DNA from: Aminicenans sp964648465
Lineage (GTDB): Bacteria; Acidobacteriota; Aminicenantia; Aminicenantales; Aminicenantaceae
Direction of reading: 5' to 3'
DNA: 9,156 bases
Assembly: GCA_964648465.1 (NCBI GenBank)
Contig: CAZYMU010000058.1
Location: 1-9,156, forward strand
In this document: piece by piece, positions 1-5,113 of the stretch
Layout of the letters: each line of letters starts with the position of its first letter
Numbering within the stretch: the stretch's first letter is position 1
Program-made: the position numbers and the translations under genes
Notes under the pieces: generated by a model
What the model was told of the DNA's origin: nothing
Databases searched by the model: none
What the model saw: only the letters and a program-made list of their open reading frames with translations

Positions 1-224
1 CCAGGGTAAAAACTCTGGCGTGATGTAACAACCTGTCCAGCATTGCGGTGGTCATAACCCTATCACCCATCATCTCTGCCCAGGATTCAAAGCTTTTATT
101 GGATGTAACGATTATGGATGTTTTTTCATATGTTTCACTGATTAAGCTGAAAAAAAGATTTGCCTCGCGTTTTTCAATGGGCGTATAGCCTATCTCATCA
201 ATTAATGTTGAGCTCAACATTAAT
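1..224 (-). pseudogene. istB: IstB-like ATPase of an IS21-family element, internal/C-terminal fragment
   Basis: Read on the minus strand, this stretch encodes the Walker B-like segment LIDEIGYTPIEKREANLFF, then SIIVTSNKSFESWAEMMGD and MLDRLLHHARVF. These are hallmark blocks of IstB, the DnaA-related AAA+ helper ATPase that guides the IS21 transposase IstA to its target. The N-terminal third, with the Walker A loop, is missing: the frame loses family resemblance just upstream of the LIDE motif, inside a 24-base perfect palindrome. The C-terminal end runs off the window, so its 3' state is unknown. No istA is visible. The fragment abuts a tyrosine recombinase remnant on the other strand, so it looks like a relic of an IS21 copy broken by another rearrangement. 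The identification is confident and loss of function is very likely. Confidence 0.85.
201..224. repeat. 24-bp perfect palindrome at the istB/recombinase junction
   Basis: The two 12-base arms ATTAATGTTGAG and CTCAACATTAAT abut without a spacer and are exact reverse complements. The palindrome lies precisely where IstB homology stops on the left and recombinase homology starts on the right. The same arm, with one base changed, recurs as an inverted pair at 593-604 and 650-661. This suggests ends of an element or recombination sites rather than chance, but no element with such ends is recognised. Confidence 0.7.
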
Positions 225-571
225 GGATTCATCTGGGTAGACCTCTTACCAGGTTTGGAGTGCGATATATCTTAGAGAAATATTTGCGGAAAGCTTCTCT
301 CATCCAACCATCCCTTAAAAAGAAATCTCTTCATCCACACAGCATAAGACATAGCACAGCAGTTTACCTTTTAAAATCAGGTGTCGATCTCAGCACAATT
401 GCAAATTGGCTTGGACATGCAAGCCCCAATACCACTAATAAATATGCTACCATGGATATGGAGATGAAGTAGCAGGTTCTCGAGATGGCTAAACCACTTG
501 GTGGGGGAAACTCCTCTCCATCTACATGGAGGAAAGATCCCGATATCCTGACATGGTTGGAAGCACAGTAG
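225..571 (+). pseudogene. Tyrosine recombinase/integrase C-terminal fragment with in-frame TAG
   Basis: The frame opens after the TAA at 221-223 and reads PLTRFGVRYILEKYLRKA, then LHPHSIRHSTAVYLL, LSTIANWLGHASPNTTNKYA and MDMEMK before a TAG at 470-472. The HxxR box (HSIR), the GH box and the nucleophile tyrosine (NKYA) are all visible, so this is the catalytic C-terminus of an XerC/D-like transposon integrase. The same frame continues past the TAG as QVLEMAKPLGGG and DPDILTWLEAQ to a second TAG at 569-571. That is the length and kind of tail expected for the family, so the internal TAG is probably a point mutation of a Lys or Gln codon. About two thirds of the gene, including the core-binding domain and the first catalytic Arg, is missing at the 5' side, where it joins the istB remnant. 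The fragment is non-functional. Confidence 0.85.
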
Positions 572-592
572 ATGTTGTGAAAATCTTGAAAT

Positions 593-661
593 ATTAATGT
601 TAAGTATTTAAGTTTAAAAACGTTCCATAGCAAGTAGATAGCAAATAATCTTAACATTAAT
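593..661. repeat. 69-bp segment bounded by 12-bp inverted repeats (MITE-like)
   Basis: ATTAATGTTAAG at 593-604 and its exact reverse complement at 650-661 enclose 45 AT-rich bases with no coding potential. The arms differ at one base from those of the palindrome at 201-224. A weaker related sequence (CTTAACATTTAT) follows at 667-678. It could be a small non-autonomous element or the end region of the recombinase-bearing element. No flanking duplication could be established. Confidence 0.45.
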
Positions 662-667
662 GATCAC

Positions 668-787
668 TTAACATTTATCCATAATCATAAGGTCAAATAA
701 AACTTTGGATACCATGTGTTCATTATCACTTCCTGCTTCCTGGGAAGCCTGATGACATTTAATAAATTCAATTTTTGCTGTCGGCAT
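668..787 (-). pseudogene. 5' end of an uncharacterised small gene, truncated
   Basis: An ATG at 787 is preceded by a near-ideal ribosome binding site (AAAGGAG, 795-800 region). It starts a 39-codon frame, MPTAKIEFIKCHQASQEA... GSDNEHMVSKVLFDL, that ends at TAA 668-670. The beginning resembles the N-terminus of a small uncharacterised bacterial family with a conserved GSDxEHMVS segment followed by a longer C-terminal part; this is from memory and was not checked. Here the frame ends right after DLMIMDKC, next to the inverted-repeat arm at 650-661. The C-terminal part therefore seems to have been lost at that boundary. It lies just downstream of the frameshifted lipoprotein gene on the same strand (30-base gap), so the two may once have been co-transcribed. 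Confidence 0.5.
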
Positions 788-816
788 TGAACTCTCCTTT
801 CAGTTTTGCTCTATGC

Positions 817-1163
817 TTAATACGTGCAGTAGTACGAATATGAATGACACTGAGCAAGATTCGGAGAAGCCTTCGTGCAAGCAACTATCAAGGTATTAGT
901 TACCCTAAACAGAAAGGTATGCTGACCAGCAGCTACCGTGTAATCCTGACTCTTTTTCCCCGGTGTAATGGTCGTTAATTTCGATCCGTCAAAAATAATG
1001 TCATAGGTTTATTGGTGTTGGATTTATTCTCGAACATGATTTGAGCAGTATGATTCTTCTCGCACTCAGGAACCGGTGTAGGTTCTGGCATTGTAGGGCT
1101 TTTTTCGCCGCAGGTGCATAATAAAAGACATAAAACAAAAAGAATTAGGACGCTTTTTCTCAT
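817..1163 (-). pseudogene. Lipoprotein gene broken by a one-base frameshift
   Basis: The ATG at 1163 has a GGAG ribosome binding site five bases upstream. The product begins with a lipoprotein signal peptide: MRKS, a hydrophobic run, and the lipobox LCTC with Cys18 as the lipidated residue. A Pro-rich linker (SPTMPEPTPVPEC) follows. The frame as read stops at 975, after NKPMTLFLTDRN. If one base is restored near 1005-1010 (AATAAACC to AATAAAACC), the other frame reads NKTYDIIFDGSKLTTITPGK, QDYTVAAGQHTFLFRVTNT and a Cys-containing tail to TAA at 817-819, about 115 residues in total. The seamless continuation with protein-like sequence argues that this is one gene with a deleted A in an A-run. 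It could be a true mutation, a phase-variable tract or a sequencing error. The likely role is a secreted, membrane-anchored small beta-rich protein of unknown function. Confidence 0.8.
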
Positions 1164-1178
1164 ATTAACTCCATAGAC

Positions 1179-1212
1179 AGGTTAACCTATATTGAAATTA
1201 ACAAAAAGTCAA
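1179..1212 (-). promoter_or_regulatory. Possible promoter and palindromic operator of the lipoprotein gene
   Basis: On the minus strand TTGACT (1207-1212) matches a sigma70 -35 box well. Candidate -10 boxes are TATAGG (1186-1191, 15-base spacer) or TAGGTT (1184-1189, 17-base spacer), neither of them ideal. A perfect 10-base palindrome AGGTTAACCT (1179-1188) overlaps the -10 region and precedes the ribosome binding site. That is a usual place for a repressor site. This rests on sequence pattern only. Confidence 0.3.
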
Positions 1213-1377
1213 TCAATAAATTAGACTACTATTCTACTCTATCGGATGGATTAATTCTCTTATGTAATCCTCCCCAAAAACCGCACAAGAGTCTTCACAT
1301 TTGGGAGAAGAAATCTCCTTTTTTTGTCAAATAGTTACGTTTCTAGGAGCACAGAAGTAGATAAAAGAGCCCTGTTG

Positions 1378-1735
1378 TTAGATGAATTTTTCTCTGTTCT
1401 GAAGACGGAGAAAAGCAAACAGCGTCGTGACCACTGATCCCAGAACAAGATAAAGCCTGTTGTAGAATGTGGTCTGGGCCCAGAGCACAGACCTAAGGGC
1501 CTCCACACTGCGGAAGGGATTATGGAAGAGAAACCAACTGCTGTTCTGAAGCTCATCCCCCAGCAACCAAAAGAACAAGACGAAGACAACCATTATTACG
1601 GCAGTGACATTGCCGCTGGTGGATTGGGCGGAGATGAAAAAGGCCAGGTTCCCCAAGAAGATTGGCACATGTCAAGAAAGTTGTGTATGAGAGTGAAAAA
1701 TATTTTGTAATTGATTCCAATTTTAAAGGAAGGAT
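1378..1735 (-). pseudogene. C-terminal fragment of a multi-pass membrane protein (ABC-2 permease-like), frameshifted
   Basis: The minus-strand frame 1668-1378 reads PIFLGNLAFFISAQ, then the hydrophobic AVIMVVFVLFFWLLGDELQ, WFLFHNPFRSVEALRSVLW, AQTTFYNRLYLVLGSVV and LRLQNREKFI before the stop. Two clear transmembrane segments and a final basic REKF tail are typical of the C-terminal end of ABC-2-type transporter permeases. The frame has no good start at its left edge. A neighbouring frame just upstream (KIFFTLIHNFLDM, about 1670-1725) joins it sensibly if two bases at about 1667-1670 are skipped, so a frameshift is likely. Most of the protein is missing, and no ATPase partner is nearby. Two overlapping frames in this stretch look like shadows. 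The permease assignment is by resemblance of the C-terminus only. Confidence 0.45.
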
Positions 1736-2058
1736 CATACTCTAGTCTCCATGGTATTTGATTTATTGCTGGAATGATTAAGAGAAGCTTTTTGCATTTC
1801 CTTTTCAGCTTTTTTAAGATCCATATCTTTACTTGGATCATGGTTTCTGAACTTTAGCCGGTGCATCTGGAGAAGCTCATATTCGTTTGATTTAAAATGA
1901 GGAATCGTATTTTTCCATTTCCCTTTTTTTAGTCTCTCCAGTTGTAATATTATGTTTATTCCCAAAATATCTTGACTCTGAAAAAATCCTCTCATCCTCT
2001 CTCTTATTCTCTCTATCAAACGATTAAAGTTTTCTGATGTATTTGTGGTATAAATATA
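1735..2058 (-). pseudogene. Putative transposase C-terminal fragment
   Basis: From about 2058 downward the minus strand reads YIYTTNTSENFNRLIERI, RERMRGFFQSQDIL and GINIILQLERLKKGKWKN, then a charged tail to TGA at 1735. The pattern TTNxxExxNRxIxxRxRxMRGF is typical of the last catalytic-Glu region of several DDE-type bacterial transposases. I cannot name the IS family. The frame has an upstream stop close by and no initiation signal, so the front of the gene is gone. The 3' end touches the permease fragment and the 5' side touches another orphan coding fragment on the opposite strand. It therefore looks like the scar of an IS insertion followed by deletion. Confidence 0.5.
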
Positions 2059-2215
2059 TTTCTGTAAGGAACAAATTCTTAATCAAGAAGATAAGAAAAA
2101 GCTATCTTTGCATGTTCAAAAAGAATATGATCCAAATGATGGGAAACCTGTCATCATAAATACAAAAGTAATTAAAGATGTAACAGGTAAAGAGTCAAAA
2201 GAAACAAAATATTGA
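2054..2215 (+). pseudogene. Orphan C-terminal coding fragment, unknown protein
   Basis: This plus-strand frame, open from 2054 to TGA 2213-2215, reads QILNQEDKKKLSLHVQKEYD, then PNDGKPVIINTKVIKDV and TGKESKETKY. The composition is ordinary for a soluble, Lys-rich protein tail, and the frame has no start codon with a ribosome binding site. It begins where the opposite-strand transposase fragment ends, so it is probably the surviving 3' end of a gene cut by that element. I do not recognise the family. Confidence 0.4.
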
Positions 2216-2262
2216 TAATATTTAAAGGAAGATTCCTATCTCATTAAAAGAGGCATGTGCGA

Positions 2263-2304
2263 GAGGCTATACACCTTGCTCGAGGTGCAAGCCTCCGAGG
2301 TGTA
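2263..2304 (+). promoter_or_regulatory. Pair of mutually exclusive hairpins upstream of a lipoprotein gene
   Basis: GAGGCT (2263-2268) pairs with AGCCTC (2290-2295), with CACCT/AGGTG (2272-2276 with 2283-2287) nested inside. Alternatively TACACCT (2270-2276) pairs with AGGTGTA (2298-2304). The two folds share strands, so only one can form at a time. The segment lies about 30 bases before the GTG start of the next gene, in the position of a leader. No U-run follows, so it is not a standard terminator. Confidence 0.35.
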
Positions 2305-2334
2305 AATAAAAAATAACAAAAAGAGGGGTTTACT

Positions 2335-2553
2335 GTGAGAAAATCTATTTTAATTTGTTTTATTGTTTTATTATTGAGTTCTTGTATACATACTGATGTA
2401 TTTCAACATCCAGATTACAATTATGCACAAACAATTCCAGCAAACGTAAAAATTTATACTGCGGAATTACGGCCTCTGCAAGAATATATTATTATTGGTA
2501 AAATGGTAATGGACCCTGCCCCCATAGTAAGCTCAAGATCGACAATCCCATAA
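2335..2553 (+). pseudogene. Lipoprotein gene, truncated at its 3' end by fusion to an integrase fragment
   Basis: The GTG start at 2335 has an upstream AGAGGGG ribosome binding site. MRKSILICFIVLLLSSC is a clear lipoprotein signal peptide with lipobox LSSC and lipidated Cys17. The mature part reads IHTDVFQHPDYNYAQTIPAN, VKIYTAELRPLQEYIIIGKM and VMDPAP. It suggests a small periplasmic-face lipoprotein with a Tyr/Pro-rich start. After about 2520 the frame gives SSRSTIP and stops at 2553. The other frame, from about 2526, is recognisably integrase. The genuine C-terminus is therefore gone, and 2335-2520 is the surviving part (about 62 residues). It may be transcribed and exported, but it is likely a relic. 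The signal peptide resembles that of the lipoprotein at 1163. Confidence 0.6.
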
Positions 2554-3170
2554 ATGAAATAACGCCCTATGTTACGGACTGTAAGCGAAGAGAATATACG
2601 CCTTCTGAAATTAAGAAAATATTAGAAGTGACTGACAGGATTGAAAAGGAAGCCGCTGAGAACGCTTTTATAATGCGATATGTGAAGCGGATAACCCTCA
2701 TGCTTCTTTTGACTGGTATGCGTCTAGGAGAGCTTTATAAATTGAAATGGGAAAAGCACACAAAGAATGATAAGATAATTCTGAAGCGTACCGAGACAAA
2801 GCAGAGAAAGGAAAAGGTGATTCCAATCACTGATTCCATTAGAAAAACGCTAGACAGTATGAAGGACAGCGGTAACAAAGAATATGTGTTCCCTCTTTCT
2901 GTAAAAGCAAAAAGAGATAAATTATATCTTACTAATCTCATTAATAGGATTCGTAAGTATTCTGGGATAGAAGATTTCATATTCTATAACTTGAAACATA
3001 CCGCTGCATCCATTATGATATCTGAAGCGCTGGGTCGTGGAGCTTCTCTTCAGGATGTCATGAAGATACTTGGACACAGCCAGTTAAAGACTACTTTGCA
3101 CTATGTTCACTCGGATTTTGGCCGCATGAAAAATGCTATGAAAGCCCTTGAAAACGCCATAAAAAAGTGA
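2521..3170 (+). pseudogene. Tyrosine recombinase (phage/island-type integrase), N-terminally truncated
   Basis: Family-like sequence begins at about 2526 (SKLKIDNPINEI, then REYTPSEIKKILE), which is the linker before the catalytic domain. It continues to TGA at 3168-3170. A GTG at 2628 would give 180 residues. The catalytic domain shows the first Arg in TGMRLGELYKLKW, a Lys in KQRKEKVIPI, and the final LGHSQLKTTLHYVH with His and the Tyr nucleophile. The usual HxxR box is YNLK here, so both its His and its Arg are substituted. The N-terminal arm-binding and core-binding domains are absent, replaced by the out-of-frame lipoprotein remnant. A product without the core-binding domain and with an altered box II should not recombine DNA. 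It ends 72 bases before tRNA-Val, a common neighbourhood for integrases, though int normally lies on the 3' side of the target tRNA. Confidence 0.8.
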
Positions 3171-3242
3171 AATTTTGTTCAATATGTGAAAGCCAAGAAA
3201 ATTAAGTTATTGATAAATAAGGAGTTAAAAAGAATAGAAGAA

Positions 3243-3317
3243 GGGCGATTAACTCAGTGGTAGAGTGCTACCTTTACACGGTAGAAGTCACAGGTTCAAA
3301 TCCTGTATCGCCCACCA
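3243..3317 (+). tRNA. tRNA-Val (anticodon UAC)
   Basis: All cloverleaf arms can be paired by hand. The acceptor is GGGCGAT with ATCGCCC, the D stem ACTC/GAGT, and the anticodon stem CTACC/GGTAG with loop TTTACAC (anticodon TAC, valine). The variable region has five bases, the T stem is ACAGG/CCTGT with loop TTCAAAT, and the discriminator is A followed by an encoded CCA. It appears intact and functional. It separates the integrase remnant from the AbiE locus and probably served as an integration hotspot. Confidence 0.97.
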
Positions 3318-3408
3318 TTTTGTTTTTTATTTCGCTGATTGATCCTTAAAATATTGCAACCATGTATTTTCTACTGCGTTAATAATCCATTTGTGGCATA
3401 TTATTGCT

Positions 3409-4038
3409 ATGAAATGGGAGAAGCTTCTTCAGATCGTCGGAAAAGAACCAGTCTTTCATTCGAGCCTTCTCATGGCCGGTTCGGTGAATCTAATCGACTT
3501 GGGAAGGCAGCTGTCCCGCTGGGTTAATTCAGGCAATCTCATTCAGCTTAGACGTGGACTTTATGCTCTTTCCGAACGTTACCAGAAAACACCACCGCAC
3601 CCTTTTCTAGTTGCTAACCGATTGAAGCGAGCTTCCTACGTGAGCCTTCAATCAGCCCTGGAATACTATGGCCTCATTCCCGAGTATGTTCCTTCGGTCA
3701 CCAGCATAACCACTGGCCGGCCAGAAATACTTTCCAATCCTCTTGGCACCTATATCTACAGACATGTAAAGAATGGCCTTTTTTTCGGCTATCAAATCAT
3801 CGACCTCGGGGATCAACAAACTGCCTTTGTAGCTCTACCGGAAAAGGCGCTTTTGGATCTGCTGTATCTGACTCCTAATTCAGACAATCCAGATTATTTA
3901 CGTGAGCTCAGATTACAAAACATTAAAAACTTAAATTTAAGGTTCTTGTCTGAATTGGCCACTCAGAGCAAAAGTCCAAAATTGCTACGGATTACTCGCA
4001 GGATTTTGAGCCTATTGAAAGATATAGAAAAATCATGA
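3409..4038 (+). CDS. abiEi: AbiEi-type antitoxin/transcriptional repressor (type IV toxin-antitoxin)
   Basis: The protein is about 209 residues starting at ATG 3409 (MKWEKLLQIVGKEPVF). A TTG 18 bases upstream is in frame but lacks support, and no strong ribosome binding site is visible for either. Residues 1-55 form a winged helix ending in the conserved LIQLRRGLYAL. Residues 65-150 carry ASYVSLQSALEYYGLIPEYV and FVALPEKALLDLLYLTP, the signature of AbiEi. In known AbiE systems AbiEi represses its own operon by binding inverted repeats, and it neutralises the nucleotidyltransferase toxin AbiEii without contact with it, giving abortive phage resistance. The length and motifs look complete. The downstream toxin start overlaps its stop (ATGA at 4035-4038) as in intact operons, but the toxin is truncated, leaving an orphan antitoxin. 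The gene is richer in GC than the genes to its right, which hints at separate origin. Confidence 0.88.
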   Translation: MKWEKLLQIVGKEPVFHSSLLMAGSVNLIDLGRQLSRWVNSGNLIQLRRGLYALSERYQKTPPHPFLVANRLKRASYVSLQSALEYYGLIPEYVPSVTSITTGRPEILSNPLGTYIYRHVKNGLFFGYQIIDLGDQQTAFVALPEKALLDLLYLTPNSDNPDYLRELRLQNIKNLNLRFLSELATQSKSPKLLRITRRILSLLKDIEKS

Positions 4039-4178
4039 AAGAGCAAATCAAGCAAGTTATCGCCGAAACACGAGACAAATTACAAGCAATAAATTTAGTC
4101 CGGGAATACTGCCAGACAAAATTCGTATACTTTGTCATCATCAAAGATGTAAAGTCCCTTCTTAATTCGTATAATTAA
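4035..4178 (+). pseudogene. abiEii: AbiEii toxin (nucleotidyltransferase) N-terminal stub
   Basis: Translation starts at ATG 4035, overlapping the antitoxin stop by four bases, and reads MKEQIKQVIAETRDKLQAIN then LVREYCQ. This matches the usual AbiEii opening (a MKEQI-type start and a LQAxNLVREYLQ helix). After about codon 26-28 (near 4113-4118) the family sequence stops and the frame runs as TKFVYFVIIKDVKSLLNSYN to TAA 4176-4178. That tail is merely the antisense of another AbiEi-like gene. The whole nucleotidyltransferase core with its GGT and DxD-type motifs is missing, so no toxin activity is expected. The translational coupling shows it was once a normal AbiE operon. Confidence 0.8.
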
Positions 4179-4301
4179 TTTCTTACGAATCAGATCGGTG
4201 ATTTTATCCCTAGGATGGGCATATCCTTTTAAGGCATCCAAAAGTGCCTGGTAATCAAATATCTCTCTCTCAATTACTCTTCTTATATCTAAAATTGACA
4301 T
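4095..4301 (-). pseudogene. Second AbiEi-like antitoxin, N-terminal winged-helix fragment
   Basis: From ATG 4301 the product reads MSILDIRRVIEREIFDYQAL, LDALKGYAHPRDKITDLIRK and KLIIRIKKGLYIFDDD. This is the N-terminal wHTH of an AbiEi-family antitoxin, comparable in layout to the LRRGLYAL end of the wHTH in the gene at 3409 but clearly a different subfamily. Past about residue 55 (near 4134) the homology stops. The last codons (KVYEFCLAVFPD, stop at 4095) are the antisense of the abiEii stub. The effector and repressor C-terminal domain is therefore missing. The remaining domain could still bind DNA, and a free wHTH might in principle interfere with AbiE operators, but that is inference. The ribosome binding site is weak (AAAGAA). 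Confidence 0.7.
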
Positions 4302-4402
4302 TTTTCTTTATGAATTTGGTTCTAACTTTCCTATTTTCTGATATTTCCACTTCATTACCGATGACAATTTCACATTTTGAATTCCAGGGCAATCAAATCC
4401 AA

Positions 4403-5074
4403 TTAAATACGATGTCTCCGGAATTCAATTCCATTTTTTATACATTCATTCCTAAATTCACAATCGCAGCATCTATTCTTTCTGCAATAATTTTTTCCCA
4501 GTCTGAGTAATGCGCATTCCAATTTAACAAAATTTTCTGTATGTCTATCATAATTATTTAAATCAACACCTAAGTTTCTTGCAGCCATATTCACCAACGA
4601 ACAAACTTCAATGTTTACTTTTGGCCAAACAACTCTAAGCTCTCTTAAAAATATGTTCGTCGTTGTAGGCCCTATTCCTTTAAACTCTTCAAGTCTAGCT
4701 TCCAAATCTTCAGAGTCCTCAGCTCTTTCATACAAATTTGTCAAGCTTCCATATTTATTCTTTAAAGTCTCCATCAAGTCTAATAATTTAGTAGCAGTTG
4801 AAAAATCATATCTCACATAGCCTCCTTCATCCAAAATTTTAACGAGTCCATCCCAGCCAGTAGCTAAAATCTTATCAGGGGTTACAATATTCTTTAAAAC
4901 AAATAATCTGTAAGTTCTAGCAGCAATTTCCTCACTTATTCTCTTCCCAAAAAGTAACGAAGCAAGGAACCATTTGAATATTTCGCTCTCTCTTTTACTT
5001 TCCAAATCTATTCCTAACTGGCAAGAATATGATTCACCCAAATGATCAATCAATTTCCTTACTACCTTTTGCAT
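4403..5074 (-). CDS. HhH (endonuclease III-like) protein with Cys cluster, probable DNA repair
   Basis: This is 223 residues from ATG 5074, with an AAAGG ribosome binding site about six bases upstream. The central part is alpha-helical with a helix-hairpin-helix at residues 130-147 (EFKGIGPTTTNIFLREL). Near the C-terminus are C197, C202, C203, C205 and C211; the last part (CxxCx5C) is like the [4Fe-4S] loop of endonuclease III. The first spacing is four or five residues instead of the usual six. The catalytic Lys of the endonuclease III hairpin is Thr here (GIGPTTTN), and the usual Asp that follows (VDTH) appears replaced around VNIEVCS. A bifunctional lyase reaction is thus unlikely. A monofunctional glycosylase, a DNA-binding role or a divergent family is possible. 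It follows the TauE-like gene by 39 bases on the same strand, so the two are probably co-transcribed, though a functional link is not evident. Confidence 0.65.
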   Translation of the reverse strand: MQKVVRKLIDHLGESYSCQLGIDLESKRESEIFKWFLASLLFGKRISEEIAARTYRLFVLKNIVTPDKILATGWDGLVKILDEGGYVRYDFSTATKLLDLMETLKNKYGSLTNLYERAEDSEDLEARLEEFKGIGPTTTNIFLRELRVVWPKVNIEVCSLVNMAARNLGVDLNNYDRHTENFVKLECALLRLGKNYCRKNRCCDCEFRNECIKNGIEFRRHRI

Positions 5075-5113
5075 TTCAAGCCTTTCCTTTATTTATTCTT
5101 GTTATAACCTTTA

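Noticed and set aside
364..657. Minus-strand open frame of 97 codons
   Set aside because: It is antisense to the integrase fragment, whose frame has clear catalytic motifs. It has no ribosome binding site and no family resemblance.
1335..1589. Minus-strand open frame of 84 codons
   Set aside because: It overlaps the permease-like frame. Its Ser/Arg/Cys-rich composition is typical of a shadow frame.
1522..1710. Plus-strand open frame of 62 codons
   Set aside because: It is antisense to the membrane-protein fragment with no other support.
4302..4402. Short minus-strand frame (EIVIGNEVEISENRK...) between the HhH gene and the antitoxin fragment
   Set aside because: It is about 34 codons without a start or ribosome binding site and overlaps the antitoxin start. 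It is probably chance.
4244..4820. Plus-strand open frames opposite the HhH gene and the second antitoxin
   Set aside because: They are shadow frames. The minus-strand frames show real domains.
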